DNA of 64,000 nt from Hyaloscypha bicolor E. Its lineage: Eukaryota > Ascomycota > Leotiomycetes > Helotiales > Hyaloscyphaceae. The notes under the pieces are model-generated. The model saw only the letters and a list, made by a program, of their open reading frames with translations. It did no database searches and was not told the DNA's origin. Numbering within the stretch: position 1 is the first letter of the stretch; every line of letters begins with the position of its first letter. Below are positions 56,169-64,000 of the stretch, one piece after another. Location of the stretch: the NCBI RefSeq assembly GCF_002865645.1, contig NW_020194626.1, forward strand, positions 806,001-870,000, given 5' to 3'. The position numbers and the translations under genes were made by a program.

Positions 56169-56944
56169 TTATGAGAAATACAGGAACGCCAGAAAGCAGA
56201 GTGCAATGAAGCTTCCCATAATAATCCCATCCCTCCTCTTCTTAGCAGATATCCTCCCAATCAAACTATTCAGTCCCGGAACTTGTGCTGCAGCGCCCGT
56301 AATCCGTCGGTTGATGCTCAAGAGCGTCTCTCTCTGAAGCCCAAAGCTCTCATTCACAGCATACGCTTGGCTAAGCACACTATCCGCCATGTTATGGCTG
56401 TTGTCTATTCTTGATCTCTCACCAAGCATGTAGTCCGCTTCTGCCGCTTCGGGGTTGTTCGAATGGTAGGCATCAATGTCACTCCTGACATTTGACAATA
56501 GGTTTGCGCGGTTCCGCGCATCTTGTATCTGTGACTTTAATCGGCTGAGTTCCCGTCGATGCTCTTGGAGAACTTCTTTGTGCCGTGAAAGGTTGTTTTG
56601 CTTGAGGGCCGAGGCTGTGAGGGTTGCTTCTGAGTCGAGTAAGCGGGACAGTTGTGCTATAAGTGTTTCTCGCTGGGGACAGTCAGAGAAGTCTTGAGCT
56701 CAAGAGGCAGAAACCTTCCTTCTCTAATAGATCTTGTAATTTAGATTCCGTACTCCTTTCATCTTCTGAGGGTTTGGCGGGTATGTTTGGTACCGAGGCG
56801 AATTGGGAGTAGGTATGGAATAGCGTTTCGGTCTGGAAAGTTGTCAGTTCAGCTCTTTGTGCATCTCCCAGGAAATCGTACTTGACTTTCTAATGATCTA
56901 GCTTGCTGCCGAAGCTGAGCCCATCCTGTTCCTGTTGAAGACAT
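56169..56944 (-). CDS. GOS1: Golgi Qb-SNARE Gos1 with a defective-looking 5' splice site
   Basis: Gos1 (GS28) is a SNARE for intra-Golgi and ER-Golgi fusion. Expected exons 56882-56944, 56719-56832 and 56169-56672 give 226 residues. The N-terminus MSSTGTGWAQLRQQARSLES is typical. LRQQARSLESQTETLFHTYS and a long coiled coil with the SNARE motif follow. PGLNSLIGRISAKKRRDGII leads to the C-terminal anchor GSFIALCFLAFLYFS. For intron 2 the protein requires GAGAAG to join CGAGAA. However, the intron then starts GAAGGT, not GT. The nearest GT, 4 bp on, shifts the frame. One missing T (GTAAGGT to GAAGGT) would explain it, by error or real lesion. Identity secure; integrity uncertain. Confidence 0.88.
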
Positions 56945-57201
56945 TGTTTTTTGAGTTGTTGCACAGTGGCCGTTTGAATATTAGTAGCTCTCCTCTTGAT
57001 GTTTCCAGGCACTGGTGGGACAATCAACGGGCCGCGCTTTGGTCGGGACTTGGCCTCCAGAGAACTCGCTAACCAACCAATCAAATGCTAGAGCATGCAA
57101 GATCTCCCACCACGACAATTTTCATTTTGATCACGAATTCAAAAGTTCGCGAAGACATCAACGACGACCGGTACTCCACTTGACCCCGTCACACCTTTAC
57201 A

Positions 57202-57840
57202 ATGGTAAGGAAAAGCCCTATCGGTGGAAGATACACGGGCGCTCGATTCGAGGACAATGGCTAACCCACGATGCGACAGTCGACATCAAAAGTCAAAACC
57301 GGCCAACTCTGGTCCAAGAGCAAGACCGATCTGGCAAAGCAACTGGGAGAGTTGAAGACCGAGCTGGGTCAACTTCGTACACAAAAGATTGCAGGAGGAT
57401 CAGCATCGAAGCTCACAAAGATGTGCGTATCTTCTTGCGTCAAGTACCACTCAATTTGTCGCGAGACTTGGGCACTCAATCCAGAACCCCAAACACCATT
57501 TCGCGAAATATGGACAACTAATTTCTCTGCGTCTATAGCCATGATATCCGAAAGTCCATCGCCAAGGTCCTCACAGTCATCAACGCCAACCAACGAGCAC
57601 AACTCCGCCTCTTCTACAAGAACAAGAAATACCTCCCCCTCGACCTCCGACCGAAGCAGACCCGTGCCATCCGAAGACGCCTGAGCAAGCACGAGAGCGA
57701 GAAGGCCTTGTTGAAGACGAAGAAGCGGGCGACTCACTTTCCCCAGCGGAAATATGCCATCAAGGTACGCATTCAAATACATTGGTGAAAATTAGGGGAA
57801 TTAGGGGAAAGAGGCTAACGGGACACAGGCTGAGGCTTAG
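57202..57840 (+). CDS. RPL35: 60S ribosomal protein uL29 (L35)
   Basis: uL29 lies near the peptide exit tunnel and forms part of the docking site for nascent-chain factors. Exons 57202-57204, 57280-57422, 57539-57764 and 57829-57840 give 127 residues. The first exon is only the ATG and the last only AEA-stop, an arrangement common in ribosomal protein genes. The body [60 protein letters not shown] and [17 protein letters not shown] is unmistakable. Introns are 75, 116 and 64 bp. They may affect expression, as in other fungal ribosomal protein genes, but this is an inference. Confidence 0.95.
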
Positions 57841-58519
57841 ATGATGTGGCGCGGAATGAGTTGATTTCTGGCATGGATTCTTTGCAGTCGGTCTTGATTT
57901 TAAAGGGTCATGGTGTATCATCGAAAATAGCATGGCTGGCATGGAGTCATCCCAAATAAATCACGACATTGAGCAATCTTTCGATTCTGGATGGATGCCG
58001 TGACTTGCAAAGGGCATGGATGTGTTTTGCCATCTCATTTCCGTGCAGTTTCTCAAAATTCTGTGTCTTCCGAAAAGTAACGAAATTCGAGGCCGGAAAT
58101 TGGCTGGGAAAGTTTTCAGTCTGGCAGTACCCAGTTGTCTTGTCATGGCATGAACATATCTTTCCCATGTTGACCCCAGAGAGGATGTTGACTTGTGTTG
58201 CCTCTTTTAAGCACCTTTGTTGGGTTTAAGAATGCTACCTTGAATCAATAAAATGAAGCCGAGTCTACATTTATCTTCTAGAGTATGTCTCTTACATATG
58301 CCTTACCATAGTCTTCGATGATGAAGTTAGGTCTCGGGTGGTGTAGAAAATGATGGATGCTCCAAGAGGCTCCATCCCGCCGTTATTTGATCAAGCACTA
58401 CGGTAAAGCCAGGGATCTCATTAAATACTTCAGTTATCGCTCTCAACCTTTCAACTATTCCTAGACGACAACGTCAATCCCACGCAAAAGTATCATGAAT
58501 AGCCAACGTAACCGAAATC
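57841..58519. other. Convergent 3' intergenic region
   Basis: These 679 bp lie between the stops of RPL35 and the zinc-finger gene. I see 3' regions only. Overlapping short frames around 57950-58230 on both strands are not supported. Confidence 0.4.
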
Positions 58520-60941
58520 TTAATTATCAGACAGAAGATCCCCTTCAACACGCCCATCAATCTCTGTCTTTGTAACCGTAGAATCAGACTCCGAATTGGC
58601 TGCTTTAAGTCGCTTCCTGGGTAACGGGGGAGTTAGCATTGCTAGATTGAGATTGTTTCGGGAGAGGACATTGTCTTAGGAGAAAGTCATGAAACAGCCC
58701 GTAATAGGAAAAGGTTTCTCCCCCAACACCTACCTCTCATGCGTAATTGCGTGACGCTTCAGCTGATCCAAACGGTGAAATGACTTGCCACATCCCTCGA
58801 AGTTACATGCATGCAGCCCTTTCTCTCCGTGAATCTTTCGATGTTTAGACAAATTTGAAGACTCGGAGAATTTCTTGCCACAAATTGAACATTCCAGAGG
58901 CTTCTCATTCGTGTGTGTTCGCTCGTGTATAGCTGTAGGAGTTAACGCCCTGATCCCGAAAGATCACTTTAGATTTACTCACTGCATGCACTTTGTTGCG
59001 GAAATGCTTTGCCGCAATGTTTGCACTTCCATGGTTTCTCGCCAGTATGAAGGAGTCGATGCTGCTTCATTGACTGTGGAGCAGAAAACTTTTGACCACA
59101 CACATCACATATGGAACATTTGACTGCAAAGAATCAGTTTCGATCTATAATAATAGGATTCCCTTACAATTCGTGTGAGTAGCCATGTGCCGCTCGAGCT
59201 TTCCCCTTTGTGAAAACCCTTGTTTCTCGCGCGGCATCTCCTTTCGTTTACAGTCTTCCCACAGACACTTGTAACCTGAACGTTTATCAAGAGAATCAAG
59301 GTGGCTGCACTTGATGTGGGTTTGAAGCTCAACTTCTGATTGGCATATTAAACCACAAACTTGGTTGTTCACCTTCCACATGCACCCGTGGACTGTCTCA
59401 TCGCCAGAAGACGTACCACCAATCTCAGCATCTAAAATGTTTTCTATTGATGAATGGTCGGATTGGATCGGTGCGGTTGGACCTGGTGCTGTGGGTAGCG
59501 AGAGGTCAATGTCCTCATCTTTTAGTACAAGAGGGAGCTGATGCTCCTCGTTGATATGGGAGACAAGCTGGCTATAATCCCCGAAGAAGTCGCATGTCTT
59601 TTCTAGACGACATCGCAGACCTCCCTGAGCTGGAGTAGCATGAGCATGGTCGAAATGGTTATGAAGCATCGCTGGATCGCAAAAGGTCTCTGTGGGAAGG
59701 CAATTTGGAGCGGGACAACTAACGTTGTTGGTATCCATGTCGAAATTGAAGCCATGATCTGTTTGCAGATGATCCAAAGGATTGGTGCTAATAGTCTGTG
59801 GGCAGTTCTCTGCTTGAATGGGGCATCCAAAGACCATCTGAGGGTCGACGTGATCCTTATGGAGATGCGGGAGCCAATCTTCGTAGCTCGGGAAAGGCAT
59901 ATAACATCCATCCCACGTACATTGAAACATCGAAGCACTATTAGTATCATTTGATTGGGTGAACTCCTGATCTGCCCATATCTGAGACAGGGAATTGAAC
60001 ATAGCTCCCGTACCGGATACGACGTCCCCTGAATGGGTGGAATAAACAATTTGGCCGGGAAATGGACCAAATTGAGAACTAGGCATTCGAGGATTGGCAG
60101 AATGCGGTGCAGATACATTGATCCCCATTGATGGCGTGGTTGGTGTAGGTGAGGCAGATGCGGAAGCAGAGGCATACTCTGGTCCATCAAAGATGTTGAG
60201 GACTGGATCCAGGATTCCATTGAGGGAAGCCTTTCCCATCCGAGACTTCTCTCGAGGCTTCTGAGGATTCCAAGGAGGCTCAACCAAATTTGACATTACC
60301 CTCTCTCTGGGCACGATGCTTCGGTGCAGCAGAGCCTGCTGGCTTTGAATGCCAGTACTGAGACATTGATCTGTGCAAGCTGGCTGTTCGCACTCTTTCT
60401 TGTTGCAGGGTATAACTTCGATTGTTTTACTGTTGCATTCGGGTTCACTACAGGGAGCACAATCCGGGCTGGCGCATGGTATCCCATCAGAGCAGCTGCT
60501 ACAACACTCACTCTCTGATCCCGCAACCGATTCTTCGTCTTCTCCCCCATCCATCTCTTGTGCAGCCAGAGTTTCGTAGCTTGAGCTGATAGGATGGGCG
60601 ATTTTCTGGCGCTTGTTCGGTTGCTGAGTTCGTGATATCTGAGCAGATCCTCCTCGTTGCCACTCTACCAAGTCGATCGCATTTGGCTGGCTGGCCGAGT
60701 CAATTCCCTGCGAGGTCCGAGTTTGAGAAGGCAGCTTTTGGGGAGAGCCTGTCGAAGAAGGCTTTGGAATTGGCACATGTCCATAACCCGAAAATTGGAA
60801 AAAGGGTGCAGCTTGGGTTGGCAGGGCTTCGTTCGAGGAGGAAGCAAGCTGCCCATTATAGCTTTCCCAAAATTTGTCGAAGGTAATATTCGAAATCTCA
60901 CTCGGGAGAACTTGCGCATAGTTGAAGCTGTCGTTGTCCAT
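58520..60941 (-). CDS. Zap1/ZafA-like zinc-responsive C2H2 transcription factor
   Basis: Exons 59168-60941, 58983-59123, 58734-58932 and 58520-58616 give 736 residues. The N-terminus is disordered. A Cys-rich segment near residues 190-245 ([35 protein letters not shown]) resembles the metal-responsive region of Zap1-type activators. C2H2-like fingers follow ([57 protein letters not shown]). A tight C-terminal array comes next: [60 protein letters not shown] and [19 protein letters not shown], with TGEKP-type linkers. The arrangement matches ZafA/Zap1, which activate zinc uptake genes when zinc is low. The first ATG is 60941; the open frame upstream starts only with TTG. Intron 3 is a repeat-group element. 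Confidence 0.82.
58617..58733 (-). repeat. Introner-like element, group 3 (copy in Zap1-like gene)
   Basis: This 117 bp intron opens GTAGGTGTTGGGGGAGAAAC in gene orientation. It contains TTTCATGACT, CTAAGACAATGT and GAAACAATCT, collinear with the same blocks of the DUF3237 intron at 28222-28340, and TGCTAACTC before the acceptor. Splicing restores [10 protein letters not shown] at the end of the last zinc finger. Confidence 0.87.
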
Positions 60942-62001
60942 CGAGACTGGTGAAATTTTGTCCGGCGCTCCTCTACAGTGTGACAACGCACGAAGTTGAT
61001 TGCTGGGGCGGAGGGTTAAGATACACAACTTTCTTCCTTGGTGAATAGTGACTTCTTGGAGAAGCAAAGTTTCGGTTGTCTGGAAGCGACCGGGGGGAAG
61101 TGGTGGGACAAGATGCGTGGGTATGGAGTGAGATGATATCAGGTAGCCATCGCCATCCGGGTACCCAAGGAAATTTGAGATCGCCAAAGAGAATTATCGA
61201 GCGCCAAATGCACGGGGGGAAAGCGGCGGGCGCAACTCCGATGGATCGCAACTTGCAGAGTGCAGAGATTTCGTCAATTGCAAGAATTCTGGCTGGCTGG
61301 TGAGAGGATCGCAAATATGTAAATCCAAACAGAGAGAAAAGGTTGATTGTTCTTGAGCAAACGCGCCGCAAGAATGTGCCTGTGAACATGGTGGCTCCCA
61401 TTGGTCTGTCAGCTCAACGTGACTCCGCAAAAGGCTGCGGTGGAGTGGAGTGGGCGGGCTTATCGATAATCATGAATTGGTCATGGACTAGAGCATGTAT
61501 TTTGTTATGGTACCTCCGTGGTCGACGCCCGATTGAACTGAACCCGGCTGGATGAGCGTTTAGTGGCAGTGAGATGAATAACGGAAGATTCAAGAGGTTG
61601 CCATAGAGTAGGAAGGGTTACATTACAAAGAGCAGCCAGTTCAGGTAAAGGTAACCACGCCAAGCCAGCAAACACGGGTCTCAGTCTTGCCCAAGTACGG
61701 GCTCCTTTAAGGACGATGCTGCAACTATAATTTTTTTTCGCAAAATCAAAATTACGATATTTTAAAAATGTGCTATTATTAATAGTCTAGCTAATTTCTA
61801 TGGTAGAATACAATTAAAACAGTCGATCTATATGGTGTTTTATCGCATTCCATGGTAGGAATGCAATAGGGTAGGAAAAATCAATAAAATGCACGTGATA
61901 TGCCCCCTGGCCTACTAGCCATCTGGCACACTTCGTTCATACTTTTGTTCCTACGTTATTATTTCTAATACTATTGATCTATTATCATTAAACTCTTTAT
62001 A
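60942..62001. other. Promoter region and transition to AT-rich DNA
   Basis: Up to about 61.7 kb this is the upstream region of the Zap1-like gene. From about 61735 the base composition turns strongly AT-rich. A near-palindrome GCATTCCATGGTAGGAATGC sits at about 61846-61865, inside the putative left flank of the transposon. Confidence 0.5.
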
Positions 62002-64000
62002 ATGGGTCGTTTCAAGATTAATATTATGTGCTATCAAGCCCATATTCTTTGTTTAATTGAGCAGCAGCTGTCACATGAGACTATTGTGGAGAGGTTAAAG
62101 CATGACTTTGACGTTGATATTTCCCTGAGAACGCTACGCAGTAGGCTTTCCGAATGGAAAACGCCCTCTAAACGTTCGATATTTGATCCTTCGCCGCAGG
62201 TGAAGGGTCTTATCGCCTGGTTCTTTTGTGATATCCATACGACTAATGCCAATATACTTACCAACCTCCGGAGCTTAGGATATGACATTCCTAATCTACG
62301 ACTATTACAACAAGCTCGCCGGGCTATGGGCCTTCGACGTCGAATGCTTAATTCGCAAGTTGAGCTAGAAAAGGAGCAACTTCGCCATATCCTCAAGCAA
62401 CACACAGTGGATAAAGGCCCACAAGGCAATACTAGAAGTTATGGCTGCCGGCTTCTATATACTTATCTCAACTCCCTAGGGGATGGCCAGAAGTTTTCTA
62501 GGAATAGAATAGCTTCTGTAATGCAGGAAATTGATCCAGAAAGTATATAACGTCGCTCGGAAGAGATGAAGGCAGCTAGGGGGGAATATAATATTTATGG
62601 GCCGAACTTTGTTTGGTCTATCGATGGCTATTGCAAGGTAAGTGCAGCATATACTTAACTTCAAAAATCATTATCTCAATAACTACTAATCCGTTTACTT
62701 AGCTACGATTTTGTGGGATTGAGATATATGCTGGTATTGATGCCTACTCACGGTTCGTACCTTGGATTTATATTGGAATCTCAAATGGTTGTGCTGTAAG
62801 TAGTAGTATTTCCTAATTCGGTATGAATACATTCCCTTGAAAATGCCAAAATTCACTTAGTCGTGATTCCGGCTATGTAATTCTGTAGTATTATAGAGAA
62901 CTAGTTGTTTGAAAAACCCTTAATTTAGGCGATAAACCCCCTGAATCTTTACACCACATTCTCCTTTAGGCTGATTAATATTATACTGATATACACTTAC
63001 TTATACCACTTTCCAGGTTGCTATCCTAGTGCAATACCTTGACTTGGTAGACGAAATGGAGGTTATTCCGCTCCATATTCGATTGGATAGAGGATGCGAA
63101 ACACCCATAGTTGCTAATGCCCATTATATCCTCCATAAAGCGACGTGCCAAACAAGGGGTATTGATCCATATTAGTTCTCAGATCTCTATTGGTTCGGGA
63201 CTAGTATAGCTAATTAACGAATTGAGGCATGGTGGGGGCAAGTTGCGAAGGTAATTTATCTATACTAATCCCATATAGACTTATTTAATTAGCTAATATT
63301 ATACAGGGCATGCTAAATAAATAAAAGATATTTTTCAAGTAACTACGCTCTCAAAGGCTTTACTCCCGCAAACTTCTCCCTGACTATATCGCTATGCTTT
63401 TCGTCTATTTACCTATTATACGGGAGCAAACTGAGGAGTTCGTCCGGGTTTGGAATATCCATTTAATTAGGAAATAGCCTAATCGTTCACATATCGTCCC
63501 TGGTCAACCATTCCAGAACTACATGTTTTCAGAGCAGATAGGGGTCAGGGACTACGGGATTCCTATTAATATCGATAAACTGAACGAGCTACGTGAAGGA
63601 TATGCTAGCTATAATAAAGACGCATATTTACCGGAGGTTACACTTGAGTGGTATGAGCAAGAGCTTAAGAATGCCGGCTTTATACTCCCAATTACGGAGT
63701 CTACACGTGACTCGAATAGGGATCTGAACCACCTAAGTACGTATATATATCTAAGGGAGTCGATTAGCGACCACCTAATTAATACGAAGAATACTCGTCC
63801 AAAGCTAGGGCTTTTATTAATACCTAAGGGTGTATATGATTGGAATCCATTACCAGAGGTAGCTGTGGGACTAGAAGAGGCAAGGCTAAAGGATTATAAT
63901 GATCAAGATGGCATTTAGTTCATTAATGAAGGGAGAGACGCTAGCTATAGAGATGAAGATCTCACCTATATTGGCTCTGATGACGAAGCGGAGGTTGAAG
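62002..64000 (+). pseudogene. RIP-damaged transposon with integrase core (continues past window)
   Basis: A decayed mobile element gene. The first frame (62002-62550) has a helix-turn-helix-like N-terminus (HETIVERLKHDFDVDISLRT LRSRLSEWK). The integrase-type core then continues through introns at 62638-62702 and 62796-63016 and one near 63251-63306: FVWSIDGYCK, GIEIYAGIDAYSRFVPWIY, IRLDRGCETPIVANAHY and RIEAWWGQ contain plausible D, D and E catalytic residues. In-frame stops occur at 62548, 63173, 63215, 63322, 63340, 63475 and 63916. Most fit CAA or CAG changed to TAA or TAG, the CpA-to-TpA signature of RIP. The DNA is AT-rich unlike its neighbours. Element ends and exact family are not resolved. 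Confidence 0.8.

Overview
This 64 kb window is nuclear DNA of a filamentous ascomycete (Pezizomycotina). The evidence is compact genes with many 45-120 bp introns, a HeLo-domain protein, a Zn2Cys6 regulator, a full-size PDR-type ABC transporter, fungal WIP/verprolin, and a transposon whose stop codons look like repeat-induced point mutation (RIP). Leotiomycetes is a guess from protein flavour only. Gene models below were spliced by hand. Except for the two genes flagged as damaged and the two partial or broken end genes, exon sums are multiples of three and junctions restore family-typical protein sequence.

Layout. 1-10 kb: HSP78 (minus, 3' end cut by the window edge), eEF1B (EFB1), EMC5 and the meiotic MutS homologue MSH5. 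10-12.3 kb: a small Ser/Thr-rich, probably GPI-anchored protein and a 246 bp element with perfect 74 bp inverted repeats. 12.3-18.2 kb: a 14-exon PDR/SNQ2-type ABC transporter with one apparent frameshift. 18.4-20.9 kb: a second inverted-repeat element and a patatin/DUF3336 protein. 22-28.8 kb: an unknown 246-aa protein, LEO1 and MOB2 (divergent), and a DUF3237 protein. 29.6-33.7 kb: ERB1 and a Zn2Cys6 factor (divergent). 34-36 kb: a HeLo/degenerate-kinase protein. 37-41.5 kb: ERV29 and verprolin. 41.8-46.5 kb: a mitochondrial membrane protein, a four-TM protein, a CHORD-CS protein and a glutaredoxin-like protein. 47.9-57.8 kb: an HpcH/HpaI aldolase, gluconokinase, BCKDH E2, ATP10, GOS1 and ribosomal protein uL29. 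58.5-60.9 kb: a Zap1/ZafA-like zinc-finger activator. From about 61.7 kb the DNA becomes AT-rich and holds a decayed integrase-type transposon that runs off the end.

The most striking signal is in the introns. At least four groups of introns share extended sequence with one another although they sit in unrelated genes: ABC transporter with HeLo protein; DUF3237 with HeLo protein with Zap1-like; ABC transporter with verprolin; and two introns inside the ABC gene. They keep GT/GC...AG ends and a branch-like TGCTAAT/TACTAAT motif, are mostly longer (about 100-175 bp) than the ordinary 45-60 bp introns, and some can fold back on themselves. This is the behaviour of introner-like elements, meaning spliceosomal introns that multiply. 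In verprolin they go with a duplicated 42 bp exon.

Most genes are housekeeping genes and do not form a cluster. Divergent pairs sharing short promoters are LEO1/MOB2, ERB1/Zn2Cys6, verprolin/mitochondrial protein and CHORD/glutaredoxin-like. Two apparent single-base losses (ABC transporter, GOS1 5' splice site) may be real lesions or assembly errors.
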